The translations under genes and the position numbers were made by a program. A stretch of DNA of 64,000 bases from Cercospora beticola (lineage: Eukaryota; Ascomycota; Dothideomycetes; Mycosphaerellales; Mycosphaerellaceae). Shown here in pieces: positions 12,301-23,666 of the stretch (positions are counted from its first letter, which is position 1; each line of letters starts with the position of its first letter). A model generated the notes under the pieces. That model saw only the letters and a program-made list of their open reading frames with translations. It had not been told where the DNA came from and searched no databases. The stretch is taken from contig NC_088938.1 in NCBI RefSeq assembly GCF_033473495.1, positions 3,472,001 through 3,536,000 on the forward strand, read 5' to 3'.

Positions 12301-15096
12301 ACTAGAACTAAAGTCGAGTAGATAGGCGAGTTAGACGCGAATAATAGTATAAAAGCCGAGTATACTTTATAAACTTCTATATATTATATCCGAAGAGATA
12401 TACTAGGCTATCTTCTAGTAGAACTCGAAAAAAGTACTTAGAGAAGACGAGATTATATTCGATATCTAGAGGCGCCTTCTATAGTATATCGGCTTATAGA
12501 TATAATAGATATACTAAATATCGCTAGATCTAGGCTACGTCCTCTATTCGTAGCGGACGACTAGGATTATCGCGCTAAAGAAACCGAGTAAGTCCGACTA
12601 TATAGAATCTAAAGTATATCGACTAATCTTATTATTACTAACGATTAGTAAAGGCCTCGAAGCTATTATTATAGCGAGGCTATTATACTTTATAGAGAGG
12701 TTTATTTTACTACCTACTAATTATTTCGGTATATAGAAGTAGTACTCCTATAAGTAGGCGTTAGACGTTTTAATCGAGAAGATTTATAAAGTATAGAAAG
12801 AGAAGCGTATACTCTCTCTTATAATATTCGATATATAAGGAGCCTTTAATAGAGTATACCTTATAGTCTTAGTATAGTAGTTATAAGAGCGAAGTATTCT
12901 AGATTAGATAGTATAATAGATTCGTAGTTTCTATAAAGATCGGACTAGGAGCGTCGTAATAGGTAACTATACGTCCGAATATATATCTATTAGCTATACT
13001 AGTATACTATAAAAGTCTCTGCTCTCTTCTATTCTATATATATTCTATAACGTAGACTTAGTAGAAAGTAAAATCGATAAGTATAGTAGGTCGCTCGAGT
13101 TTGTCGACGATTTTATAGCGTAGTAGATAGGCGCTAGCTATAAGGAAACTACCGAAAAACTATAGGTAGAAGTATTATAATAGGCAGAGTAGTAGTTAGA
13201 GAATAGTAGAGCGACGTTCGAAGTAAGTAAAACTAGGTTTATCTACTTTAAATAAATAGTATCGGACGTAGTAGCGAATACTATTCTATACTTCTTCGAT
13301 AGCGAGATTCGATCTTAGAATACTATTAAGATCCTAGGAGTTATATTAGATATATAGCTAAATATAATAGTATACTTTAATAGAATTATTATAATAGTAA
13401 CGAAAAAATATCTAGCTATTAGGTAGCTATAGAGTATTCGGCCGAAGTAGGTACGCTAGCTATATCGAGTAGTAATCGATACTATAACTAATTATATAGT
13501 ATCTATATAGTACGCTCTAGGAAAGCTTAGAGTCTAATAGTATATTACTTAGCTCTAAAAGATCTAGTAGATAGATATATAAGCGATTATTAGTACTTTC
13601 TATATAGTCTCTTCTAGTATTCTCTAAAATAAAGTAGTACTAGAAGTAATTAAAATACGACTAGTAAGGAAGATAGCTAAATACGTACTAGATATAAGAG
13701 CGCTACTATAGTAATATCTATTATAGTCTATTATAAACAATATAGAACGAAGGAACGACTAGAGTAAAAGCTTAATATTTACGATCTAGACCTAGTATTA
13801 TAAAGCTATTTAGAGTAAAAAGGAAGTCGGTATTACTCCGAAGCTCGTATATATATTATTACTATAGTATAACGTCTATAACGTCGCGCGAGTATATAAT
13901 AAAGTAGAAGTATACTATATTTATAAGTATCTACTAGTAACTCTATCTCGATACTAGCTATACTATATTAATATATTAGTAAGGAATAGTTAGATAGGTA
14001 TTATAGTTATAAGATATATTTATATATTAGAAAGACTAATATATAAAGTTATATATTAAGAGACTATCGAGTAGGAAACAATATATACTACTACGAGTAT
14101 AGAGATCTATATAATTAAAATAGTACTCGAGTATATTAAAAAGGTAAATACTTTTATATAGATTATATCCGATAGTTAAGAAAGTCTATAGTAGATTAGT
14201 ACTAGTAGCTAATCGAAGAAGTTATAGAAGGTAGTATTAGCTACGTTCTAAGAAATCTAACTTATATAAGAAAGAGGCGTTACTATTAAGTTACTATAGA
14301 TATCTAGATATTATAGTATTATAGAGAATAAGAAAGTATATTATATAGCTTAAGAAACTATATCGATAGAATATATCTTAAGTATAGAACTTAGACGCTA
14401 GATATAGGAATATTCTAAAGCCTTTAGGCTACTTTAATTAGTAATCGAGGCCGACGTACTCTAGAAGATACTAGTATAGAGGAAATATACTTATATAATT
14501 AATAGTACTCTACTCGAGAGATATATACTCTAGCTATATAGAGCGCTAATATATAAAGATATAGGAATACTAGTATAAGTATAAACTAGCTATATCTATT
14601 TATATAAATACCTAGCTTATATATAGTAACTAGAGAGTATAGTCTATAAGTATAGAAGTAGAGTAGAGTCTATTAAGTATATAATTCTATATTATCTATT
14701 ATAGACTTCTTTATAACGAATATTAAAAGAAGTAGTAAGTAATAGATAGAGTAATATATTCTTTCTTTTAGAAAGAAAAAGTTAGAAGAAAGATCTAAGG
14801 ATAAGACTACTAGTTAATAGAAATAGATAGTAGCTAAACGTAGAGATAGTATAAGCTATAATTACGTTCCTTAAAAGTATAAATAGGTTTATACTTTAGA
14901 GCCTAACGTTAGATATCTAATAGTACTCTTACCGAGTAGCTCTTCTAGTTATACTCGTATAAAAACTAATATAGAAATATTTCTAAGTTAAGATAGTAAA
15001 TAAGAGTATAAACGTAAGGTTAATACTTAGGAATAGCTTATACGGATATTAGATCTATATATAGCTAGACTAAATAATATAATATAATATAATATA
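9357..15096 (+). mobile_element. Near-full-length Tad-like LINE, RIP-degraded
   Basis: With RIP stops read through, the + strand shows the expected order. About 10,690-10,900 has tyrosine-rich knuckle-like spacing, as if CCHC cysteines (TGC) had become TAC, so a gag-like ORF1. About 11,450-11,500 gives NFNRYYS in place of the endonuclease GDFN box. About 12,640-13,150 is a reverse transcriptase with FDI-GAFN, an SILYIFYN stretch and FVDDF. About 13,900-14,900 resembles an RNase H and C-terminal region. A TAATA-type simple repeat at 15,072-15,096 is a plausible 3' tail. CpG is well preserved here, unlike in the first LINE. Confidence 0.8.
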
Positions 15097-15270
15097 TTCC
15101 TTACCTACCTCGGTCTATTCCTAGCTATACGTTATATCTCTCGGCTTATACTATAGCTACTCGGCCTTATTCGTATCTATCGGACGCAGTATCGTTCCTA
15201 TCGAGCATTTTCTTATATACGACCTAAGTAGTCCGCGTTAGCCTCGATACTATATAAAGACTATATATTA

Positions 15271-15635
15271 CATCGACCGTATACCTAGTATCGAGGCCGG
15301 CTGCTAGCGGGAAGTGGGAGGCACTTATGTTGTCGCGAGCGCATACAGCTCGATTGAAGGCGGTACATCGGGCAGGAATCAGCCGGCTACTGGACGGAGA
15401 ACAACGGCCTGGACCGGATGATGGCACGACCAGAACGGGAGCGGCTACCCGACTTCAAGCTGTGGTCTTGGCAAGTGGTCTCGGCGGTTCGAGTCATGCA
15501 CTGCAGGCGCTGCTATTCACAACTTACTAAACTGCGTGAAGGCTTCACTTCCACGCGTTGCTCAATATAGGAAATCGTGTAAAGTGTTCTGCGACGAGAA
15601 CGTGGTATACAATCGGGCAGAAGAAGATGAACCTT
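15271..15635. other. Edge of RIP block, no gene seen
   Basis: Dinucleotide use returns to normal here. Short overlapping open frames show no motif or convincing start, and I see no gene. Confidence 0.6.
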
Positions 15636-16010
15636 TCAAGATTCGCCGATCTGGTCTTGCAGCGATGCCATGTAGGCTGCACATGCCTTTGTGGTTGGAT
15701 GTGCTGGGCCTAGAGTTTTAGAGTACCCAGCGCAAGCCTGCTCATAGAGGGGCAGAGCAGCTGCAAAGTCGTGCTTCTGATGAAAGAGATAAGCCAGGCA
15801 GTATACGCTCGTCAGCGTATGGGGATGCTCCGACCCGAGCACTTTCTCCCTTCCCTCCAGCGCTCGCCGGTTCATCTCCTCTGCCGCCTCGTACTTTCCC
15901 TGAGCTCCCAGCACTCCCGCCAGATTGTCTACGCTCGTCAGCGTCTCGGGATGCTCCGCCCCGAGCACTTTCTCCCTGCCCTCCAGCGGTCGCCTGCGTA
16001 CGCATTCCAA
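15636..16010 (-). pseudogene. TPR fragment, C-terminal end of an NLR-type or kinesin-light-chain-like repeat protein
   Basis: About 124 codons hold roughly two and a half 42-residue repeats of the fungal TPR_10/TPR_12 type, with the phrases REKVLGxEHPxTLTSV, QGKYEAAEEMNRRALEG and a divergent C-terminal repeat ending TLGPAHPTTKACAAY. In fungi such repeats usually form the C-terminal sensor of NB-ARC or NACHT proteins. Nothing upstream continues the gene: an in-frame TAA lies about 30 nt before the repeats, and the frame has no ATG before the first repeat (it opens at TTG, 16010). I read it as the remnant of a larger gene truncated next to the transposon block. Partner binding and signalling domains are absent. 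Confidence 0.65.
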
Positions 16011-16667
16011 ACTCTGTTTAGTCCGTCGCGAATCTTATCTTGTAGCTACAGGATCCCATATCCTTTTCCTATTGCCTTGTTTCATGTTAGTCAGCCCACT
16101 AGGCCTACGTCCGCGGACGCTGAAATACCCAAACTGTTATAGGATGATGAAAGGAAGGGACATTGAAGACTGCAGATCATGGTATAGTGATTCTTTCCGA
16201 CCTGAAGACACTCAAACTGGAGTGAGATATGTGATTGAATTGCGTACGTTGGAGTATTGTCCTCTCCAGAGTCCTGTGTGGACTCGGAATCTCTCCCTGC
16301 CACAGATTTACAGTAATGCAGAAGCAACGATGGCGGAGCACGTACGCGTCCTACCCATTCATGGAGGCTTTCGACTGCCGATTTACCCCAGCACAAAGGC
16401 TCTGCATTAGGCAGCGATGCTGAGTGCGACCATGCTCTCTCTTCAAATGGCATATTGTGAAACCAGGTGGGCAAATACTCAAAGCTCGGCGGGAAAGGAA
16501 CAGACTTGACCAGAGTAAGTTTGGTCTTGGGCTCCTCCTCTGTGCAGTTAGCTGTCTAACGCAGGAAATCTGCCAGTGCATGAACGAACTCAATTTCCGC
16601 CCTTGAAAACAGCCTTTGCCCAGCAGAAGTCGTGGATACGAGGCTGCCTTTTCGGAGGGTCAACACA
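16011..16667. other. Intergenic, nothing recognised
   Basis: Short overlapping frames on both strands without domain signatures; probably the 3' flank of the zinc-finger gene. Confidence 0.5.
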
Positions 16668-18152
16668 TCATGATTCCACCCTCGATTTGTCCTGCGCAAG
16701 AAATTCGAGATGATGACTTCTCTTATGTCGATCAAGATGATCCTTGCGTGCAAAGCCTTTTATCAATTCACAGCCCGGGAAGGGACATTTGTATCGCTTG
16801 GAGTCTTGCTGATGAGTCGCTTTATGCCGTGCGAGATCTTTCGGCCAAAAGAACGACTTGCCGCAGGCATCGCATGTCCACTTGCGCTCTCGCTGCATCT
16901 TACGCCCGAGTTGAGGTCCATCAGGATGAATCTGTCTCTCGAACCTCATGTCGAGAGACTTTTGGGAGTGTAACTGCCCGGTTTCATTCGTAGCCTTCGT
17001 TCCTCTCGTGCTGTCCACCTCAGCTGGCGGTCGATTAATGCAGGTGCTAGCAGAAGTTCTTGCGCCTTCGCACATGCTCAGGGAGTCGACGTTCGGTAGA
17101 TTAGATCTTACCGAGCCACGTGAGTCCCATTTGGAGAGGTTCCAAGCTTCGCCAACATCGTAGTCCCATGGATATGAGGCATCTTGCGGTAAATACGACC
17201 GACATTGTTGGGATGTGAGCATGGCTGGAGTATCCTGACTGGCATGTCGGCTGGATGGACCTTGGGAGATTTCGAGAAAGTCATGAGTTGAGCCGCACCA
17301 CCACATACCATGAGCAATGGAATTCATTGTGGGTGCCTCACTATAGCAGCTCCCAGGCATCGGCTCGCTGGCTTGACTGGATGGAGTGTTGGATCTCCAA
17401 GCGTTTGTCGGCGACATACTGGGCTGAGTGAACAGCGAAGCATTGCCTAGCCACTGGGTGTCCAGGTCCCGAAAGTCGAACGCTTGCTCATCATCCCAAG
17501 GTCCAATCGTCTGCGGAGTATCGTCCGTCTGTTTGGGATCTAGATGTGGTCCACTTGTGGCTGTGGTCGACGAAGGTAATAAACCATGAAACGGGAGCCA
17601 TGTGTCCTCCAATGACTGTTCTCCGGACCTTGTTGGCTCAGATCTGTCTTGAATCACATCTTCTGCCTTGTCCATAGCCCAAGACCCAAAGTCCACAAGC
17701 AGGCCTTGCTTATTGATAGTCGACGCCATGTTTTGCTCGTTATGGGCATCCTGATTCTCATATGAGCAAGCAGTATTGTCGACTGAGCTATGACTACTGC
17801 CAAAAGGTGGATCAATCATTTCGGCTCTGGAGGGTTTCTGCTTGGAACCATCATGCGTGCACTGGCTCAGTCAGTCCGCAGGGTCTATCTTGATTTGTAC
17901 CAACCTTACTTTGCGCTTGGTTTCACGGCAATCCGAACATGCTTTGCCCTTCTTCTTCACTCTTCCTGGTCGCTTCCTCGTCGGCAATATGGTATCACCT
18001 ATTGTCACTGGTACCCAAGTATGGGTCCCTTCTGTGATCTGCGTCGACGTGGGGCATCCTCTATCGTGGCGGCCACAATCGTCGATTCTGGGAACCAGTG
18101 CGGGCGGCGGACGCCCGCCAGGAATATGTCGAGCTTTCTGACCTTTATTCAT
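16668..18152 (-). CDS. Two-exon C2H2 zinc-finger transcription factor
   Basis: The long downstream frame ends in two C2H2 fingers: CDACGKSFFWPKDLARHKATH, then a longer one beginning CPFPGCELIKGFARKDHL. They lie after a long acidic, Ser/Thr-rich stretch, as in many fungal C2H2 regulators. An upstream frame from ATG 18152 can be joined by a 72-nt intron (17838-17909; donor GTAAGG, acceptor CAG) in phase 0. The model is complement(join(16668..17837,17910..18152)), about 470 aa. The added exon is basic and ends in ACSDCRETKRK, like half of a Zn2Cys6 motif but without the later cysteines, so I do not call that domain. A shorter protein from ATG 17819 is the alternative. A nuclear DNA-binding role is inferred from the fingers; the target is unknown. 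Confidence 0.75.
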
Positions 18153-18316
18153 GAGCTTGAATTTCTCATTGCTGCACTCCGAAGTGCGGACATGATCCTT
18201 GGGTCATGCACGATGTCCAAGAGCCGGAGATCCGGACGTCATAACATAAGCGACATGGTTTCACGTGATGAATCATGCTGACTGGAATCTCGCTCGGCTA
18301 CATTTTGCAGGGATGA

Positions 18317-19912
18317 CTAAGTCAATACACAGTGTTGCACTGCACTCACGTCTACTCCCTCGCCTTTCATAACTCCATGCACATAACAATGGCCAATAAG
18401 TCTACACTCTGGAACATCTCCGACCGACGCTGTTGACCTTTGCAAGACGAACGGCGCTGTGCCCCCACCAAGAAGCCATATTTCGCTCTCTTTCCCCATG
18501 CCAGCTGGTCCAACACCAATATAACCCTTACGAGTCCGGAATAAGCGACGTTTGAGTACAGCAGCAGTGTGGGAGGTCATCACAGGGTGGTGAAACGCTG
18601 AAGGCTCGCTTAACATTCGGCGGACCTGTGTCTTCCATGCGAACACATCATCAGGAGCTGCTTCTCGCACGCACTGACCTGGCTGGGCAATGCAGCCAGC
18701 TAACATAATGAGCGCAAAATCGTCGTTGAAAGCGATGATTGGACCCCGAACGTCCGGATAACCGAGTCTGTACCAGCTCTCGAGGACTTCGATGTTGTTT
18801 TCAATGCTGTCAAGCTCGAAACTTCTTTCAGCTACCAGATCGACGTGATCAAAGAAGGCACCGCATAAGCGCAATTTTGTCGAACTTAGGTGGTCAAAGT
18901 CCATGCGCAATCCTTTTGCAGCATTGTACATATCCAAGAAGTCGAGACGCATTCTTTGGTAGCTTGGATCTATCGTATCAGCAGAGCGAACAGACCAGTC
19001 GGGCACCCATGACGGGCATCTTTTATCAACGTCAGGCAAATGTATGCAGAGCACAGAAAGTGACTGTTGATCTCTCATCAACCATATGGCTAATTCTGTG
19101 AATGTCTCCTCCTTAGACTTCGAGTAATCCGGGGCAGGTAGATCTTGTTCAGTTGACATGGTGTGTAAACCGCGGAAGGCGAAGAACTTGTCTCTAGGGT
19201 CAGTCGCACTCATCGCTTGATAATGAAGCAACGATCTCGAAATGTGCTGACCGCGTGCAAGCGCCCTCCTGGTATAATTGATACCTTCGAGATGCGAGTA
19301 GATCTGGTAAAGCCAGCTGCGAAGATCAGCCTGCAGTGTGTTGACAACATGCGCGCAGCATCTCGTCCGATGTGTTTGGTACTGGATGAACATGTCGCTC
19401 ATGTCGTCCCAGGAAATGGTACCTCCTTCACAGATGAAAGTCATCTTGCGAGCGAGACACGCCTCTTGAACAGTCCACGCGCGGGTGAACCATGTCGAAG
19501 CGATCAAATTCTGAATCTCGTGGAGTCCTGATGATAGTGTCAATGATGATACTATTGTGTTCTGCGGCACAATTTTGTTGAGGAGATCGAGCTGATCGAG
19601 ATGTTTGCCCGCCAGTAATCCTTGCATGATGTTGCTTGCAGTAGTCCAGCATCCAGGCAAAGCGTGGAGCCCGTTCCCAGGTGGTTCCAGCCCAACTAAA
19701 ACGTTGTTTGCCTGCTTGTACAACTTTGCCATCAGAGCGACCTGGTAGCTTCGCTCAACGCTGTCTTCTTGGTTGATACAGAGAGCATCGATCCAAATGT
19801 CTCCCTGAAAATTCAGCAGACTCAGCCATTTGAGCATGATCCAGAGGTTCCGAGTGACGAGATGTCGGCGCCCATCAATCTTGAATGCCTTGTTGCAGAT
19901 GCTGCAACGCTT
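18317..19912 (-). CDS. HET-domain (heterokaryon incompatibility) protein, N-terminus missing
   Basis: The frame runs from a TAG acceptor-like site (exon start 19912) and contains the second half of a HET domain: RNLWIM, DIWIDALCINQED, then VLVGLEPPG, FTRAWTVQEACLA and a C-terminal GYIGVGPAGMGKESEIWLLGG / LIGHCYVHGVMKGE segment typical of HET proteins. The opening LSYxWG motif is absent, and none is seen in the next 500 bases upstream, so the first exon is lost, unusual, or replaced. HET proteins mediate allorecognition and programmed cell death in fungi; this copy may be inactive. ATG 19837 would start the protein inside the domain and is an unlikely real start. It lies next to a TPR fragment and the RIP block, a typical setting for such genes. 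Confidence 0.78.
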   Translation of the reverse strand, partial: KRCSICNKAFKIDGRRHLVTRNLWIMLKWLSLLNFQGDIWIDALCINQEDSVERSYQVALMAKLYKQANNVLVGLEPPGNGLHALPGCWTTASNIMQGLLAGKHLDQLDLLNKIVPQNTIVSSLTLSSGLHEIQNLIASTWFTRAWTVQEACLARKMTFICEGGTISWDDMSDMFIQYQTHRTRCCAHVVNTLQADLRSWLYQIYSHLEGINYTRRALARGQHISRSLLHYQAMSATDPRDKFFAFRGLHTMSTEQDLPAPDYSKSKEETFTELAIWLMRDQQSLSVLCIHLPDVDKRCPSWVPDWSVRSADTIDPSYQRMRLDFLDMYNAAKGLRMDFDHLSSTKLRLCGAFFDHVDLVAERSFELDSIENNIEVLESWYRLGYPDVRGPIIAFNDDFALIMLAGCIAQPGQCVREAAPDDVFAWKTQVRRMLSEPSAFHHPVMTSHTAAVLKRRLFRTRKGYIGVGPAGMGKESEIWLLGGGTAPFVLQRSTASVGDVPECRLIGHCYVHGVMKGEGVDVSAVQHCVLT

Positions 19913-20900
19913 CTAGAGTCACACAAAAAGGCACCTCAAGCCTAACATCAAGACCAGCTAGGATGCCTCACTACCTCTTACATTCTGCCATTGACGAGGC
20001 TACAGTCCGGCGCGCAGCACGTGCAGTGTTGTCTTGGACCCAATGCGCACAATAGACCTTCCACTTCTGGGAAGCGCGGTACATCTCTGGGCGGATGATT
20101 CGATAATCTTCAATTAGACAGTATGCTTCTACACAAACGGGTGGAGCTGCAGACAGGCAGGGCAACAGAGGGAAGCTCGTTGCTGCGGCTAGTTCAAACA
20201 ATTGGGAGGACCTAGCTAACATTCAAAGAGGCTTGCTCGCTGCCGTCAAATAACTTATCCGGGAAGTAGTGTTAAAGCGATCCTCCCTAGCAAAGGAGGG
20301 AGAGCTCTAGAGATTCGGGATGGAGTTGGCGTAGAGACTTGGTGCAAAGAAGGACTTCTAAAGTACCTATGTTTGTGCAGATAGAGTGCTCCCCCCACGG
20401 CTAGGAAGGCAGGACCTGCAAAGATAAAACGAACGCGGGAGTGTTTTGTAGCCCAGAACGATTCGGCCCAAGCCTTTTCTTTATAGATAGACAGACATAG
20501 TTCACGTCACCTGCTCTAGGTAAAGAATACAGGTCGACAAGAAGAATTCATATATCTAAGTACAAGGGGAATTTCCTTTACCCGGACAGTTGCTCTATTT
20601 TATCTCTATTCTAACAGAGCTGGTCTCTACATACACAGTCAGGTCGGATACACCTTCTCTATTATGTTGTCGGGTCTCAAACAGAGACGGTTTCGTATTT
20701 GGTTAACTCTTGGTCCTAATAGAATTGAAACCGTAACATACACAGGCCTGGACTGTTCTCTATCAGTTTGAAGCAAGAGCCTGGATAATATGCTCGAAAG
20801 CAGTTTCTTGGACAGTTTGAATCAACCCGTAGGACAGGTGATCTGCCGGGAGCTGGCAATCACAAGCTGGGTCAATTGAACAAACAGTATCGTGCTAAAT
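19913..20900. other. Intergenic with an unresolved 5' part of the HET gene
   Basis: An 83-codon frame at 19,971-20,222 (- strand) runs over a possible donor GTAAGA but has no HET signature and does not join the downstream exon in phase. Nothing else is recognised. Confidence 0.45.
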
Positions 20901-21689
20901 TCACGTTAGAAAAAGGTTCTTAACACTTCGCAGATAGCCGCCGCCTACCTCTAGGCAGTAGTCGAGCACTTTGCCGCTTGTATCAAGGTCCAGAGGAAGT
21001 TGCGGGACATTTGATCCGGTAGAAAGGGCAGATACTGCGAAACGACCAATTGTAGCCCGCTTGTCCGGGAGTCCACGACTATTGACGCTAGACTTCTTCT
21101 CCGGGATGCGATAAGGATTTCCGACAAGAATAATGGCTGCGATCGCGTTTGAAATGAATTGGTCAAAACGAGTTGAAGCTTCTAATATAAGACTGGCGCC
21201 TTGGGAGTATCCAAGAATCACGAATTTCTGGCGGGGACAGGCTCTGACTCCAGCTTCAAGTTGGCGCAAGAGGTAACCCTGTCCAGATGTCGTGTTCTGA
21301 TCTGGGTCGGCCGGGTACACTACAGGTTGGCTGTAGCCTCCTGTACGATTGGCCAAGACTTGGGCAATAAGGGATTGAAACATCGAGGACACCCCTTGTG
21401 GTTCGGCGGTGCCTCTGGCATCAAGCAGGCCTGTAGACACTTCCTTAGACACTGATAACATCTTAGCATGAGGCATGATTGACTCACGATAATCAAAACA
21501 TCTGTCCACCGGCTCAGTCTTGGAAATGTTCGTGTGTGGGCTGCTTAAAAATGCGGAGGCACCGCATCTGCAAGTAGGGTCCTGAACGGTGGAAAGAGCG
21601 TTATAGGCGCTCTCATTCGCTGCGGAATTGTGGCATAATACCAGGGCGAACATCAAAGCGCTCGAGAAAAAGGTCCCGGAGCACCACAT
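20901..21689 (-). CDS. Secreted cutinase-family esterase
   Basis: The protein has an N-terminal signal peptide (hydrophobic SSALMFALVL stretch), an LLDARGTAEP segment matching the cutinase 'ARGT.EP' block, the catalytic-serine motif GYSQGA, and a C-terminal YCLEVGGG region where family members carry a Cys/Asp/His arrangement. This is carbohydrate esterase family 5 (cutinase or acetylxylan-esterase type). A 57-nt intron (21431-21487; donor GTGAGT, acceptor CAG) is inferred; spliced, CFDYRLLDARGT fits the family, giving complement(join(20901..21430,21488..21689)), about 243 aa. Because the intron is a multiple of three without a stop, an unspliced 262-aa reading is also open. Function in cutin or plant-polymer ester hydrolysis outside the cell is inferred from family. 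Confidence 0.85.
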   Translation of the reverse strand: MWCSGTFFSSALMFALVLCHNSAANESAYNALSTVQDPTCRCGASAFLSSPHTNISKTEPVDRCFDYRESIMPHAKMLSVSKEVSTGLLDARGTAEPQGVSSMFQSLIAQVLANRTGGYSQPVVYPADPDQNTTSGQGYLLRQLEAGVRACPRQKFVILGYSQGASLILEASTRFDQFISNAIAAIILVGNPYRIPEKKSSVNSRGLPDKRATIGRFAVSALSTGSNVPQLPLDLDTSGKVLDYCLEVGGGYLRSVKNLFLT

Positions 21690-23666
21690 TGTAACAGTCG
21701 TGTGGTATGCTGACTTGCAGTTCGTGGTTCAGAGAAGTTTGGTTGCGAATAATGTGTCGTCTATCGACGGGAGATACTTTCTATACTCACGGATATGATG
21801 CTGTGGCGCGATCACGAGCACTAGGTGATCAGTCATCACAACGCAAATAATTTTCAAGTCTAACTAGACCTGTAGCGCACAAATCAACCCCAGAATGTCA
21901 AATTACGGCAGAACCGGGCCAGCGATTAGCGCGACTGTTTGTGATGGCATCATGCGAAGCGCAACATTTCCGGGTCCACTGCAAGTACGATCCCGCATAC
22001 GAAGCGTTGTCGACGGCCTGCCAGCGTTGCGCCAGGAACGCATCGCTCGATAAAGGTGCTAAAAACCTTACATTCCGATAGCGAAAATGCACAATCGACA
22101 GCGATGGCGTCACTGAACATCCAAGCTGCCAAAGGTGCCAGATTCTTCAATGTGGTGCGTGATTTCACGACCTTATTCAAAGATGCGCGATGCTTCCGCT
22201 CTAATTTTAGAACCTAATATCGGACCTTCTCTTACAAACGCGTGACTCCAGCGAGCCGTTCGTACCTTTCCGAAACACAAATGCACGCTAGTCTGGTTCC
22301 TGCAGCGCTGGCGAAATCCACTTGTATAGATGGTATGATGTTTTCTGCCGAGCATCGTTCGATTTAGCCATTAAAAGCATTGGTCACCTCCCTTTGTCCA
22401 GCACCACACCTGGTAATCCTACCCGGTTCACTTTCTACTCAAGTTTCTTATAGTTCTGCATATATTCAGCATGGCCGGCCTTCTACAACTCGAGAAAGAA
22501 GATAAGCAGTGTGATGCTTTTCGCAGTTTCTTCTAGGGCTGATGGAATGCTCTACATCCTTCTTTTAGGCGCTGATGGAATGCTCTATATCCTTCTTTTC
22601 GGCGCGACGCAGCTTCTCATTGAGCCTGTAATAGAATCCCTCAGCCGGACTCCAGGGACGACCTACCTACACATTGCTAAGATGACGACAAGAAAACTGA
22701 CTGGGGCTATGTGCCGCGGCGTTGCTCATCTTGGTTTCGGTCTTGGACACAAGTTAGTGCGTGACACGCCTCGAGGACTACAGACCGATATCTTGCTCTA
22801 GTATAACTACGGGAACTATCTACGGACCATTAGCCATGCCTCATATTCGCATGGGATGCACACAGGTCGATCGGTGTATGTACGTATCTGCATTCGTGAC
22901 AGGCGCAACAGTAAGCAGCATCGGGTCCGAGGTACCCGAAGACGCAGAAGAAATGTCTCCCAAATGCGGAACGTTTTGAACGGAAGGATGAAAATTGCGG
23001 TCTGTCATTTGCGTAGGATGAATTTGTCGGAGGGACGTAGCTCACGGTCTTATAGGAAGCTGTCGAGACACGAATTCGTCATCGACGAGGAAGGCGAAGT
23101 GAACAGGAGTTCTATCCGACTAAATAACCTGGCCTCCGCAAAGGATACATGAAATTGGGTTTCTCGACCGCTTGATACTATGTTATATATTTCACTCTAG
23201 TGCTTGCATCCAAAAGGTATACAGAACCTCTGCGTTCTGGAGGGAGAGGTGGCATCTTGTCTCTGACGTTACGTGTTGAGGTTGTCTTCCTGGAGTGTGG
23301 TTGATAGCGTTTGGCCTAGGTGTCGAATTGTTGAACCCTCAGCGTTGATGAATCGTGAATAGGCACATGCGGCATCGCAAATGACTGACGAATCCGAGGA
23401 GCTTAGTAATCACAAATCTGCTCAGTCTCTCACGTTCACAAGTGGCCAGGGCTCCGGCAGCCCCCCACCCCCTCGGGTTCCCTCGTATAGCCCATCCATC
23501 GAGTGGTAGGTCTTCCAGGGTAGAGCTCTCCGGCTAGCACGGAAAAATCTCAATTTCGAGACCAACTTACAAAAGTTGAAAAGGGCTAGATACATTCACC
23601 GCGTGCTATAAGAAAGCTTTCACATGTATCGACACCTCAGCAGGAACCTAAGAGTCGGACCTGAAA
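21690..23666. other. Two-kilobase stretch with no recognisable gene
   Basis: Only short unrelated frames occur, on both strands. Apart from the tandem repeat at 22538-22603, nothing is recognised. Confidence 0.5.
22538..22603. repeat. Two tandem copies of a 33-bp unit
   Basis: Copy 1 is 22538-22570 and copy 2 is 22571-22603, with two mismatches. The unit begins GCTGATGGAATGC. It lies in a 96-codon frame (22511-22801) that I do not believe to be a gene. Confidence 0.9.

Larger units (their letters stand above)
1..15270. other. RIP-mutated AT-rich transposon block
   Basis: CA and TG dinucleotides are almost absent (none in bases 1-60, one TG in 61-120), while TA is in great excess and TAG/TAA stops fill every frame. 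This is the footprint of repeat-induced point mutation, which converts CpA to TpA on either strand of repeats. No open frame above 60 codons occurs before about 15.2 kb. Normal dinucleotide use returns between about 15,230 and 15,300. CpG is kept well at 1-1530 and 8800-15,200 but is rare from about 1540 to 8000, so the layers probably differ in age or family. Confidence 0.93.

Noticed and set aside
17871..18152. Possible Zn2Cys6 domain (ACSDCRETKRK)
   Set aside because: The remaining four cysteines are missing after splicing or in the unspliced frame, so the cluster cannot form.
22511..22801. 96-aa gene with internal repeat
   Set aside because: No signal peptide or domain, and the start lies in sequence with no promoter-like features; the repeat alone does not support a gene.
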